This document shows, piece after piece, positions 1 to 11,033 of a DNA stretch of 15,267 nucleotides. This DNA is from Geminicoccaceae bacterium (lineage in GTDB: Bacteria; Pseudomonadota; Alphaproteobacteria; Geminicoccales; Geminicoccaceae), in the NCBI GenBank assembly GCA_020446285.1, contig JAGREZ010000180.1:1-15267 (forward strand), given 5' to 3'. The stretch's first letter is position 1. Each line of letters begins with the position of its first letter. The notes beneath the pieces were generated by a model, which was given only the letters and a program-made list of their open reading frames with translations, had not been told where the DNA came from and did not search any database. The position numbers and the translations under genes were made by a program.

Positions 1-92
1 GCGTAACGCCGGAGCGCCTTCACATGTTCCACCATCTGCTCGGCGAACAGTTCGCTTCTGTCAGACCTTGCGTGTCCATCGGCAGATGTCAT
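1..92 (-). CDS. ECF-type RNA polymerase sigma factor, N-terminal fragment (runs off window)
   Basis: Reading the minus strand from ATG 92-90, 30 codons stay open to the left edge. The visible end reads ELFAEQMVEHVKALRRYA, which resembles the start of region 2 in alphaproteobacterial ECF sigma factors, where a 'LRRYARAL' pattern is common. A good ribosome binding site, GAGGA, lies 5 nt before the ATG (about 98-102), which supports the start. If correct, the product would direct RNA polymerase to a small regulon. Only the first 30 residues are visible, so the sigma region 2 and 4 signatures and any anti-sigma partner cannot be checked. A different helical protein is possible. The family call is inference from a short motif plus the ribosome binding site. 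Confidence 0.55.
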   Translation of the reverse strand, partial: MTSADGHARSDRSELFAEQMVEHVKALRRY

Positions 93-579
93 CTGGTCCT
101 CGCAGCAGGACTTTTCCGGTTCCCGCCCGTCCGATCCGGGCGCACCGGCATCGCCTTGCCATCGGGCGGCCGGTTCCGTCGTTCTCGCACGAGCACGCAT
201 CAAAAGCTCGCCACTTCGGCAACCATACCACTCGGGCGATGCATATGACACAATCCTACGGCTGCAGGTCGGATGCCAGTAAAAATATCATTCATGTCGA
301 TATGACTGTTCGGCACCTGTCTCATCCTTGAACGAATCCTCTTCCGTATCCGATACCTCTCATTGCCCCGATTGCCCCAAAAAAGCCCCCCCGGGACCCG
401 TGCGGGCCCGCGGGAGCAGTCGGTTGGGCGGTATTTCGGGCAGCCGAAGCGAACATGGCGCACCCGAACTGGTCAAATGACGCGAGAGGTCCGATCATTC
501 GATGGAAGCGTTGACATGGTAATTAGACGAGCCGTTGCGGCGGTTATTCCGGCAATACACAATTTGTGGTAAAAAAATT
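93..579. other. Non-coding region between sigma-factor start and phaC end
   Basis: This 487-base stretch has only short open frames with low-complexity, arginine- and proline-rich translations and no recognisable domain, so I see no gene here. Its right part is downstream of phaC and its left part must hold the promoter of the minus-strand sigma gene. Two structures stand out: a GC-rich terminator-like element at 379-417 and a short perfect palindrome, CACAATTTGTG, at 558-568. The 240-330 segment is more AT-rich than its surroundings and may include a promoter, but I found no convincing -35/-10 pair. Confidence 0.6.
379..417 (-). terminator. Possible intrinsic terminator downstream of phaC
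   Basis: On the minus strand, GCTCCC (417-412) can pair, with one G-U, to a G-rich stretch ending at 385, immediately followed by six T residues (384-379). An alternative inner stem pairs GGG/CCC arms within 393-409. The element lies about 160 nt after the phaC stop codon, in the direction of phaC transcription. The alternative foldings and the distance from the gene keep confidence low. Confidence 0.35.
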
Positions 580-2364
580 TCACGCCTGTACACGCACATA
601 TCGACCGGGTGCGGGCTCGATCCCGGCCGGCCCGTCGGTGAGGGCGCGTGCGGGAACGGTCCCGCCGCCATGCCGGCGAAGCCACGACAACCAGTCGGGC
701 CACCATGAACCCTCGTGGGATTCCGCCTGTTCGAGGAAGGCCCAGGGTGTGGCCGCCGGTCGCGCCACCTTGCGGTAGCCGTATTTGCGGCTGCCTTGCG
801 GATTGATGACACCGGCGATGTGACCGGAGCCTGCGAGAACGAACCGTTTCGCGCCGCCCAGCAGCCGAAGCCCGGCAAAGGTGCTCTTCCAGGGGGCGAT
901 ATGGTCCTCGACGGTGGAAAGGAAGTAGGTCGGAATGTCGATGCGGCCGAGATCGATGGGCACGCCGGCCAGTTCGATGCCGCCCGGCCGGACGAGCCTG
1001 TTCTCCAGATACATGTTCTCGAGATAGAAGCTGTGCATCATGCGCGGCATGCGCGTGCCGTCGGCGTTCCAGTAGAGCAGGTCGAAAGCCTGCGGATCCC
1101 TGCCGAGAAGATATTTGCTGATGTGGAAATTCCAGATCAGGTCGTTGGCGCGCAGGAGATTGAACACCTCCTGCATGTGCCGGGCCTCGAGATAGCCCCG
1201 GCTTTCCATGGCCCGCTCGAGCTGTTCCAGCTGCTGCCGGTCGATGAACACGCCAAGCTCGCCCGGATCGGAAAAATCGAGCATCGTGGTGAGGAAACCG
1301 GCGCTCGCGACACGGTCCTCGCCGAGCGCGCGCATGCGTGCGATGTGACAGGCGGTCAGGGTGCCGCCGAGACAGTATCCGAGCATGTTCACCCGGCGCT
1401 CGCCGGTGATCCGTTCGATGGCGTCCGTGGCGGCCTCGGGGCCCTCCAGAAGATAGTCGGAAAAGCTCTTGTTGCCGAGCGCGCGGTCGGGATTGGCCCA
1501 GGAGATCACGAAAACCGTGATTCCCTGGCTCACCGCCCAGCGGATGAAACTGTTCTTCTCGCCGAGATCGAGGATGTAGAACTTGTTGATCCAGGGGGGA
1601 ACGATCAGGAGCGGGCGGCGCATCGCCTTTTCCGTCAGGGGATCGTACTGGATGAGCTGCATGAGCTCGTTCTCGAAGACGACGCGCCCGCGGGTGGCGG
1701 CGACGTTCCTTCCGGGTTCGAAGGCCGCAGCGGGCGTGCGCTCGATACGCAGCCGCCCGCCGCCGCGCTCGATATCCCGGCACCAGTTGATGATTCCGCG
1801 GCGAACGCTCTGCCCGTCCGTCTTGCGTGCCTCGGCGAGTGCTGTCGGATTGGTCCAGAAGACATTGGTCGGTGCCAGCGAATCGACCGCCAGCCCCAGA
1901 TAGAAGCGGACCCGCCTTTGTGTCGCCTCGTCCAGCCCCTCCAGCCCGTCGAGGAGTTCGGCCACCCAGGCGGATTGCAGCAGATAGGCCTGACGCATGA
2001 AGGAAAAGCGCGGATCCTCCTCCCAGGCGGGATCGCGAAATCGCCTGTCCGTTGCCGGTGTCGGCACGGGGCCGGGCTCGTCACTGCCGGCGAGACGCCG
2101 TCCGAACCAGCCGCACAGTTCGCCCATCGACGCGCAGAACCGGGCGAACGCGCCGAAGAGCCGTTCGGGATCGGCGAGAAGTGCCGCCTGCAGGCGCTCG
2201 AACGTGTCCTGAACGCTGCGCGGATCGGGGATCTGCATCTGCCCTGCATGGTCGAGGACAACCATGGCGTGCATAGCCCGCCCGAGGGCATCCATCAGCT
2301 CCTGCGTGTCCCGTATGTCCGTGTCCATGACCCCGACCGCCCGAATCCGGTGCAATTCGTTCAC
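580..2364 (-). CDS. phaC: Class I poly(R)-hydroxyalkanoate synthase
   Basis: The enzyme polymerises (R)-3-hydroxyacyl-CoA into polyhydroxyalkanoate at the surface of storage granules. The product is 594 residues, the usual length for class I synthases. The N-terminal PhaC domain covers roughly residues 60-240 and the alpha/beta-hydrolase core follows. The lipase-like box is GYCLGG with nucleophile Cys331. The other triad members are Asp487 (TVEDHIAP) and His515 (SGHIAG). The conserved PPWINKFYILDL stretch is at 256-267. The longest frame begins at GTG 2364, without a clear ribosome binding site. ATG 2328 (582 residues) is an equally possible start. It diverges from the RraA-GMC pair across a 139-nt gap. 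No phaR, phasin or phaAB gene is visible, so it is not in a pha cluster within this window. Family assignment is firm; the substrate chain length (short, from class I) is inferred. Confidence 0.97.
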   Translation of the reverse strand: MNELHRIRAVGVMDTDIRDTQELMDALGRAMHAMVVLDHAGQMQIPDPRSVQDTFERLQAALLADPERLFGAFARFCASMGELCGWFGRRLAGSDEPGPVPTPATDRRFRDPAWEEDPRFSFMRQAYLLQSAWVAELLDGLEGLDEATQRRVRFYLGLAVDSLAPTNVFWTNPTALAEARKTDGQSVRRGIINWCRDIERGGGRLRIERTPAAAFEPGRNVAATRGRVVFENELMQLIQYDPLTEKAMRRPLLIVPPWINKFYILDLGEKNSFIRWAVSQGITVFVISWANPDRALGNKSFSDYLLEGPEAATDAIERITGERRVNMLGYCLGGTLTACHIARMRALGEDRVASAGFLTTMLDFSDPGELGVFIDRQQLEQLERAMESRGYLEARHMQEVFNLLRANDLIWNFHISKYLLGRDPQAFDLLYWNADGTRMPRMMHSFYLENMYLENRLVRPGGIELAGVPIDLGRIDIPTYFLSTVEDHIAPWKSTFAGLRLLGGAKRFVLAGSGHIAGVINPQGSRKYGYRKVARPAATPWAFLEQAESHEGSWWPDWLSWLRRHGGGTVPARALTDGPAGIEPAPGRYVRVQA

Positions 2365-2503
2365 CGCTCTGGTGAAACCGTTTTGACATCAACTCTTGTG
2401 AAACGCTGCAGGCGTGCCGCAATATGTCGCCACTGCCAGGCCAGCGTTCGAAACGGCGAGCGCGGCGCAATCCGAACCGTATCGAAGGGGAGCACGTCCA
2501 TCC

Positions 2504-3211
2504 ATGCTTTCAGATGAGGCACGATCCAAGCTGCTGGGTGTCACCGCCGCAACGCTCACCACCTGCCTGTTCAAACGCGGGTTTCACAATCAATACCTGC
2601 AAAACGTCCATCCGGTCAGCCCGAAAATGCCGAGAATGGTGGGCAGTGCCTTCACGCTGCGGTTCATCCCGGCGCGCGAGGATCTGGATACGATGGATGC
2701 CTACAAGGATCCGGAGCATCCCCAGCGCAAGGCCATCGAGACGATCTCGACGGGCGAGGTGCTGGTGATCGACAGCCGCGGCGATCCGAGGGGTGCCTCC
2801 GCCGGTGACATCCTCCTTCGCCGGATCATGATGCGCGGGGCCGCCGGTGCGGTGACCGATGGCGGTTTTCGCGACACGCCGGCGATCGCGGAAATGAACT
2901 TTCCGGTCTACCAGCAGCATTCGTCGGCGCCGACCGGACCGATCTATCATCATGCGGTCGATTTCAACCAGCCCATCGCCTGTGGCGGTGCCGCGGTCTA
3001 TCCGGGCGACATCCTCGTCGGCGATGGCGAGGGTGTTGTCGTCCTGCCGGCGCACATGGCCGAGGAGCTCGCCCATGAAAGCGCCGAGATGACACTCTAT
3101 GAGGACTGGGTCGAGATACAGGTGATGGCCGGATCGAAACTGCCGGGCATCTATCCGCAGACCGCGGAGAGCAAGGCCGCGTTCGAGGAGTGGCGCGCGA
3201 AGAAGGGCTAG
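2504..3211 (+). CDS. RraA / HMG-aldolase-fold family protein
   Basis: This 235-residue protein belongs to the RraA-like family, which includes 4-hydroxy-4-methyl-2-oxoglutarate aldolases, oxaloacetate decarboxylases and the RNase E inhibitor RraA. The signature DGGFRD is at 119-124, with Arg123 and Asp124 matching the pyruvate-enolate and metal-binding pair of the aldolases. The upstream ASAGDILL segment (98-105) fits the glycine-containing substrate loop. The acidic residue usually found two positions after the RD pair is alanine here (Ala127). At 235 residues it is well over the roughly 160 of E. coli RraA, with extra N- and C-terminal segments, so an enzyme is more likely than an RNase E regulator. 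ATG 2504 is chosen because the family homology starts there and GGGGAG lies about 11 nt upstream; the frame is open back to GTG 2414 but that extension looks non-coding. The next gene begins 4 nt after the stop. Confidence 0.85.
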   Translation: MLSDEARSKLLGVTAATLTTCLFKRGFHNQYLQNVHPVSPKMPRMVGSAFTLRFIPAREDLDTMDAYKDPEHPQRKAIETISTGEVLVIDSRGDPRGASAGDILLRRIMMRGAAGAVTDGGFRDTPAIAEMNFPVYQQHSSAPTGPIYHHAVDFNQPIACGGAAVYPGDILVGDGEGVVVLPAHMAEELAHESAEMTLYEDWVEIQVMAGSKLPGIYPQTAESKAAFEEWRAKKG

Positions 3212-3215
3212 GAAA

Positions 3216-4749
3216 CTGCAGGTCGACGCGCGCTCGATCGCATCCGGCAGCGAGCTGGCCTGTGATCTCTGCATCATCGGTGCCGGTGCCGCCGGTATCG
3301 CCCTTGCCGTGGAACTCGACGGCAGCCGTCTTGACGTTCTCCTCCTCGAATCGGGCGGATTCGAGGAGGACAGCGCCACGCAGGATCTCTATGCCGGCCA
3401 TTCGAGGGGGCATCCGGGCGCCGATCTGGAATATTCCCGCCTGCGCTTCTTCGGGGGGTCCACCAACCACTGGGGCGGATTCTGCCGGCCGCTGGACGAG
3501 CAGGATTTCATGGAACGGCCATGGGTGCCGGGCAGCGGCTGGCCCATGACCCGTGCGGATCTCGAGCCGTTCTATGCGCGCGCCGAACCGCTCGTGGAAC
3601 TCGATGACGGGGATTACAGTTTCAACCACTGGCGTTCCGCCGTTCCGCCGATCTTCGCCGGACCGCTGTTCGAACGACGGCTGGAGCCCGTCATCTTCCA
3701 GCTCAGCCCTCCCACGGCCATGGGCGTCCTTCACGGAGCGACCATCTCGCAATCCGCGAATGTCCGCCTCCTGCTTCATGCAAACGCCGTCGATCTTCGG
3801 GAGAGCGACGATACGAGACACATCGAGACGGTCAGTATCGCCTGTCTCGACGGCAGCCGTTTCGCCATCCGTCCAAGGGCCGTCGTTCTCGCCACCGGCG
3901 GTATCGAGAATCCGCGCCTGCTCCTCGCCTCGCGATCGGTCTCGACGCATGGTGTCGGCAATGCCCGCGATCTCGTCGGCCGCTTCTACATGGATCATCC
4001 AAGCCACGAGGCCGCCAACATCCTGTTGCGCAAGCCGTCCAGCGATGCGCGGCGCCCGGCTTTCCAGCGGGTTTTCGCGCAAGCGACGCTGCGCCCCGAG
4101 GTGGAACGCGAGGAGCGCCTCATGCGCTTCATGACATCGATCCATGTGGGCCACGAGATGTTCGAGGAACCCGAGAGCTATCGTGCGCTGCGCGAGATCC
4201 TCGTGGCGTTCGGACATTTCGACTGGCCCGGCAGCCTCGGCGAGCAGGCCGGCATCTTCATCGGCGATATCAACGGTGCCATACGTCACGGATACCAGCG
4301 CTATCTCGCCGATGCCGAAGCACTCGGCCTGCGCGTCCATGCCGAGACGGCACCCAACCGCGACAGCCGGATCACCCTTTCCACCGATGTCGACGCGCTT
4401 GGAATGCCCCGGGTGATCCGCGACTGGCGGCTCGGCGAAATCGATCGCCACACCATCCGCCGCGGCCTCGAGATCGTTGGCGAGGAAGCCGGACGGACGG
4501 GACTGGGACGGCTGAAATTCCATGACTGGGTACTGGATGACGAATTCGTCGTTCCGGGCGGCGGATCATGGCATCACATCGGCACGACACGCATGCATGA
4601 CGATCCGGCGCGAGGCGTCGTCGACGCCGATTGCCGGGTGCATGGCGTCGGCAATCTGTTCATCGCCGGCAGTTCGGTCTTCCCGACATCGGGAATGGCC
4701 AATCCGACGCTCACCATTCTGGCACTGGCGATCCGCCTCGCCGATCACC

Positions 4750-4778
<29 letters not shown>
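3216..4778 (+). CDS. GMC-family FAD-dependent oxidoreductase (probable CTG start)
   Basis: A flavoprotein dehydrogenase or oxidase of the glucose-methanol-choline family, about 520 residues counted from CTG 3216. The FAD dinucleotide-binding motif IIGAGAAG is at 20-27, with Glu45 (LLLESGG) as the expected ribose ligand. GGSTNHWGG follows, typical of the FAD-contacting loop. The C-terminal domain has WHHIGTTRM (452-460) with catalytic His453 or His454, then GSSVFPTSGMANPTLT with Asn496, the usual His/Asn pair. No ATG, GTG or TTG exists in frame between the upstream stop (3123) and GTG 3309, and starting at 3309 would remove the FAD motif. CTG 3216 gives the family-like N-terminus MQVDARS and has AAGGG 8 nt upstream, so translation is probably coupled to the RraA-like gene. 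The acceptor and substrate are unknown; the resemblance is to the sugar or polyol dehydrogenase branch. The gene overlaps the convergent HupE-like gene by 29 nt. Confidence 0.88.
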
Positions 4779-7482
<2,704 letters not shown>

Positions 7483-7568
7483 ATGCCTGTACCGTCGGGG
7501 AATTTTAGCCTCTCGTTAACCTGTAACGGCTAGCATCGCCCCATCGGACCGAATGAGGTCGAGACGGT

Positions 7569-9656
7569 GTGTCCGGCCCCGCGGTCGCTCCTGTGAGAAG
7601 CTGTTCTCTGGTGGCGTACAGAAAAGCTATCCTGTCAGGTTACCTCTGGCTGGCCGCGACCGTTTTCGCGATCGTCGCGGCACTCGGCCTGGTTCCATTG
7701 CCTCTCTCGACACCCGGGGGACTGCCGCTCCTCCATCTTTTCCCGGTCGATGGCGGGCCCGCACACTTTGCGACCGGATGCCTGATCGGCCTCCTCGGCC
7801 CCGCCGCCGTCCAGTTCTCGCCTCCCGGCAAGCGGCTGCATGAAGGCCGCGCCCTTCGCCTCGTACTGATGCTCGCTTCCCTCGTTCCGGCCCTCCTTGC
7901 CGGCATCGTCGAGGTTGCGGCGATCGCCGCCCTCGCCTCGCTCGTTCCCGGCGACACGGCGCTCGCCGGGCTCGCACCGATCGTGCGGGGCACGGCCACG
8001 AGCCTCTCGGGTGCGACCGAGATCATGTTCGATGCGGTCATCACCGTCGACGCCAGGGGCAAGATCCTTTCCGCCAACGGTGCTGCCACGCGTCTTCTCG
8101 GTCATGATGGCATCGGACGGCATGCCAGCCGTTTCCTGCCCGTCCTGAAAACCGAGGACTATGCCGACCTCGGTGCCGCAGCACCCTTGCTCGTCGAAAC
8201 GGAACTCCGGCGGGAATCGAGTGAACCCGTGAAGGTCGAGGTATCGCTTGCCGGTGAGGGAGAGGGTGAACGCTGGCGCGGAGCGATCCGTATCTCCGAC
8301 ATTTCCGAGCGTGCCGGCAAGACCGCGAGACTCGAGCAGCTGGCACTTCACGATTCGCTGACCGGTCTGCCCAACCGCGTGCTGCTGCACGACCGGATCC
8401 ATCACGCTCTCGCGATCGCCGAACGCCGCCGCGAGCCGATGGCGCTGCTTCTGCTCGATCTCGACAAGTTCAAGCAGGTCAACGACAATCTCGGTCATCA
8501 TGTCGGCGATCTCCTGTTGCAGGCTGTCGGCCCGCGGCTTGCGGGGCCGCTTCGGCGGACCGACACGCTCTCGCGGCTCGGCGGCGACGAGTTCGCGGTC
8601 CTTCTTCCGCCTTCGACGGATGTCGACACCGCGCGCGCCGTCGCCGAACGCCTCGTGGAGGAGATCCTCGATCCCTTCACCATCGAGGGCATGTCGCTCG
8701 ATCTCGGCGTGAGCATCGGTGTCGCGGTCTATCCGCAGCATGGCGAGGATCTCGAGACGCTGCTCAACAATGCCGACGCCGCCATGTACAAGGCCAAGCG
8801 CGGCAGGTTCGGCTATTGCGTGTTCGACACCGAACAGGACTACCAGAACACGCAGAAGACCCAGCTGCAACGCCAGCTCAAGGCGGCGATCGACAATGGC
8901 GATCTGAGCGTCATCTATCAGCCGAAGGTGATGGGCGGCGACTGGCGCATTTCCGGTGTCGAGGCGCTGGTACGCTGGGAACACCCGCAACGCGGCGTGC
9001 TGGAGCCCTCCGAGTTCATTCCGCTCGCGGAACAGACCGGCCTGATCATGCCGCTCACGCTTGCGGTCCTCAATACCTGTCTCGAAGCACAGAGGCAGTG
9101 GCGGCATGCCGGTCTCGACATCTCGCTCGCCGTCAATCTCTCCGGCAAGTGGCTGCAGGACAAGACCTTCCCGAAGATTCTCCGTCTTCTCCTCGCCAAC
9201 TGGCACGGCAGGCCGGACCGGCTCCTCCTGGAGATACCGGAAGCCGCGATCATGAATGATCCGGACGGCACGCTCGAGGTCATGCGCGGCCTTCATGAAC
9301 TCGGCGTCTCCCTGTCTCTCGACGATTTCGGCACCGGCTATTCCTCATTGCCGATGCTCCAGCGCCTTCCCATCGACGAGCTCAAGATCGACCGTGGTTT
9401 CATCGACGGCATGGCGCATGACAAGGGTTCGGCGGTCGTCGTCCGCTCGGTGGTCAAGCTCGCACATGGCCTCGGCCTGCGCGTCGTCGCCGAGGGTGTC
9501 GAGAACAAGGTCACCGCCGACTGGCTTTCGGGGCTCGGTTGCGATCAGCTGCAGGGCTTCTTCTTCGCCCGCCCGATGCAGGCCGATGACATTCCCGCCT
9601 GGGTGGTCGCAAACGAGCGCGAAGTGCAGCATCGCATATCGACCGCGCCGGTCTGA
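7569..9656 (+). CDS. Membrane-anchored PAS-GGDEF-EAL c-di-GMP turnover protein
   Basis: A 695-residue protein able in principle to make c-di-GMP from two GTP (GGDEF) and cleave it to pGpG (EAL). Two hydrophobic segments (about 24-45 and 97-125) anchor it in the inner membrane. A PAS-like segment (about 151-245, starting IMFDAVITVDARGKILSANG) may sense a signal. The diguanylate cyclase site is intact, GGDEF at 338-342, preceded by an inhibitory-site pattern RRTD at 329-332 with the correct five-residue spacing. The EAL domain also keeps its catalytic set: Glu465 (EAL), Asn523, Glu555, Asp585-Asp586 (DDFGTG), Lys606, Glu642 (AEGVEN) and Gln662. Which activity dominates cannot be told. The start is GTG 7569 with GAGG about 13 nt upstream; GTG 7611 is a possible shorter start. 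It lies 86 nt after guaB in the same direction, and co-transcription is possible. Confidence 0.95.
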   Translation: MSGPAVAPVRSCSLVAYRKAILSGYLWLAATVFAIVAALGLVPLPLSTPGGLPLLHLFPVDGGPAHFATGCLIGLLGPAAVQFSPPGKRLHEGRALRLVLMLASLVPALLAGIVEVAAIAALASLVPGDTALAGLAPIVRGTATSLSGATEIMFDAVITVDARGKILSANGAATRLLGHDGIGRHASRFLPVLKTEDYADLGAAAPLLVETELRRESSEPVKVEVSLAGEGEGERWRGAIRISDISERAGKTARLEQLALHDSLTGLPNRVLLHDRIHHALAIAERRREPMALLLLDLDKFKQVNDNLGHHVGDLLLQAVGPRLAGPLRRTDTLSRLGGDEFAVLLPPSTDVDTARAVAERLVEEILDPFTIEGMSLDLGVSIGVAVYPQHGEDLETLLNNADAAMYKAKRGRFGYCVFDTEQDYQNTQKTQLQRQLKAAIDNGDLSVIYQPKVMGGDWRISGVEALVRWEHPQRGVLEPSEFIPLAEQTGLIMPLTLAVLNTCLEAQRQWRHAGLDISLAVNLSGKWLQDKTFPKILRLLLANWHGRPDRLLLEIPEAAIMNDPDGTLEVMRGLHELGVSLSLDDFGTGYSSLPMLQRLPIDELKIDRGFIDGMAHDKGSAVVVRSVVKLAHGLGLRVVAEGVENKVTADWLSGLGCDQLQGFFFARPMQADDIPAWVVANEREVQHRISTAPV

Positions 9657-9814
9657 CCTGCCGTCCCGTTCCCTCCCTTCACCCGCGCCTGTTATTCTGC
9701 GACCATTTGCCTGCCGTTCATGACTTCACTGGAACGGACGATCCGGCCGCGACAAGCTTTTCCCGTTCAGCCGGAACGATTGAACGGCAAGGAAATGCGA
9801 CGAAACAAGTCGAC

Positions 9815-9852
9815 AGGGCGTTTCCCGATGACACCCGTTCGGGAAACGCCCT
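9815..9852. repeat. Perfect 14-bp inverted repeat in the leader of the ELM1-family gene
   Basis: AGGGCGTTTCCCGA (9815-9828) and its exact reverse complement TCGGGAAACGCCCT (9839-9852) flank a 10-nt loop. The right arm ends 11 nt before ATG 9864. No T-run follows on either strand, so it is not a standard intrinsic terminator. It could be an RNA hairpin near the ribosome binding site or a DNA operator for a dimeric regulator. Confidence 0.85.
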
Positions 9853-9863
9853 ATAGAGCGGCA

Positions 9864-10955
9864 ATGGAACAGGAAAACAGGGAACATCCTCCGGGAACCC
9901 CGCGCGTCTGGCTTCTGCTTGCCGAAAAACTGGGCGACAATGCGCAGGTTCGGGCACTTGCGGCGGCCTTGCCATGGACCAGCGAGGTCCGCAACCTTCG
10001 CATGAAAGCTGAATTCCAGTTCGGCAAGCCACGCTTTCGCCCCTCGCTCGATCATCTCGATCCGGACCTGTCCGACAGGCTCAAACCACCCTGGCCGGAC
10101 ATCCTGATCACGATCGGCAGCAGGCCGAGCATGGCCGCCCTCTGGATCAGGGAGCGTTCGCCGACGACCCGGATCGTGCTCATCGGCCGGCCCAAACGCT
10201 GGCTGGACCGTTTCGATCTGGTCATCACGCCGCCCCAGTACCGGCTCCCCGAAGCGGACAATGTGTACCCGCTGCGGCTTCCCCTGATGCGCGCCGATCC
10301 GGCCCGTCTCGCGGAGGCCGCCGCACGGTGGCGCGGGACGCTGGCGGACATGCCGCGACCGCTCACCGCCGTTCTCGTCGGTGGCCGGACCCGTCCCTTT
10401 CGCTTCGACGCCGACACCGGCCGCGGGCTCGCCGGCGAACTCGCAAGCATGGTCGGGCGTGACGGCGGTTCGCTGTTCGTCACGACGAGCAGACGCACGG
10501 GCCAGGAGGTGACCGGAGCGCTCGCCGAAGAGATCCGGAGCCCGTCGCGGATCTTCCGTTTCGGCGTCGATCCCGACAGCGACAATCCCTATCAGGCGCT
10601 GCTCGCGCTCGCCGATCGCTTCGTCGTCACCGGCGACAGCATTTCGATGCAGGTCGAGGTTCTGGGACTGGGCAAGCCGCTCGCCATCTTCGCCCTGCCC
10701 ACGGAAAGATCGTCACGTTTCTGGCGCTCCATCGCGACCACACGGATCCTCGAACCCGGCTCGCAGCCGGGTGACTGGCTTCGGGCACGGGGCCTTCTGG
10801 GCTTTGCGCGCGATCTTTCGGGATTTCACGAACAGCTCTATGAACGCGGCCTTGCCGTCCCCCTCGGCAAACCCTTTCGCACACCATCCACGGCAATCGC
10901 GGACGAAGTCCGCCAGGCCGCCGCCCGCGTCATCGCCCTCGCCCCCCCGACCTGA
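9864..10955 (+). CDS. ELM1/GtrOC1-family putative glycosyltransferase-like protein
   Basis: A 363-residue protein of the family named after plant mitochondrial fission factor ELM1. The bacterial members resemble nucleotide-sugar-dependent glycosyltransferases and their substrates are mostly unknown. Visible family landmarks are LLLAEKLGDNAQ near the N-terminus, PDILITIGSRPSMAAL, FDLVITPPQY, VLVGGRTRPF in mid-protein, and the C-terminal half with TTSRRT, NPYQALLALADRFVVTGDS and LGKPLAIF. No signal peptide or membrane segment is obvious. The frame is open from ATG 9720, with other in-frame ATGs at 9795 and 9828. I chose 9864 because family similarity begins shortly after it and because a perfect hairpin (9815-9852) spans the earlier stretch. 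ATG 9795 has AAGGA but too close. It follows the GGDEF-EAL gene in the same direction with a gap of about 207 nt. The family call is firm; the function is not known. Confidence 0.85.
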   Translation: MEQENREHPPGTPRVWLLLAEKLGDNAQVRALAAALPWTSEVRNLRMKAEFQFGKPRFRPSLDHLDPDLSDRLKPPWPDILITIGSRPSMAALWIRERSPTTRIVLIGRPKRWLDRFDLVITPPQYRLPEADNVYPLRLPLMRADPARLAEAAARWRGTLADMPRPLTAVLVGGRTRPFRFDADTGRGLAGELASMVGRDGGSLFVTTSRRTGQEVTGALAEEIRSPSRIFRFGVDPDSDNPYQALLALADRFVVTGDSISMQVEVLGLGKPLAIFALPTERSSRFWRSIATTRILEPGSQPGDWLRARGLLGFARDLSGFHEQLYERGLAVPLGKPFRTPSTAIADEVRQAAARVIALAPPT

Positions 10956-11033
10956 TCCATCCTCGAAGGCCTCGCTGCCCGTTGATCGCAGGCGATTTCA
11001 GGAGAAGGACAAGACCGGGGGAAATGATTTCCG
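10956..11033. other. Short intergenic flank at the 3' side of the intron relic
   Basis: This 78-nt stretch lies between the ELM1-family stop and the proposed 3' end of the group II intron. On the minus strand it would be the intron's 3' exon. It contains the small perfect inverted repeat GGAAAT-G-ATTTCC at 11020-11032. I see no gene here. Confidence 0.5.

Noticed and set aside
473..1783. 436-residue minus-strand frame in a second frame of phaC
   Set aside because: Arginine- and histidine-rich translation typical of an out-of-frame shadow.
2371..2425. TTGACA at 2383-2388 as a sigma-70 promoter box for the RraA-like gene
   Set aside because: No acceptable -10 hexamer at 16-18 nt spacing; a weaker TTGTGA with CAATAT at 18 nt is possible but not convincing.
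715..2517. 600-residue plus-strand frame antisense to phaC
   Set aside because: No domain is recognisable, and it mirrors the strongly supported phaC frame.
2964..4523. 519-residue minus-strand frame antisense to the GMC gene
   Set aside because: No recognisable motifs; GMC motifs on the plus strand are clear.
7483..7568. CtrA-type site around TTAACC in the guaB to GGDEF-EAL gap
   Set aside because: Only a half-site is present; the second TTAA is missing.
7635..9296. 553-residue minus-strand frame antisense to the GGDEF-EAL gene
   Set aside because: The plus-strand GGDEF and EAL motifs are intact; no motif on this strand.
9815..9852. Intrinsic terminator for the GGDEF-EAL gene
   Set aside because: The hairpin is perfect but no T-run follows on either strand, and it sits about 160 nt past the stop, next to the following gene's start.
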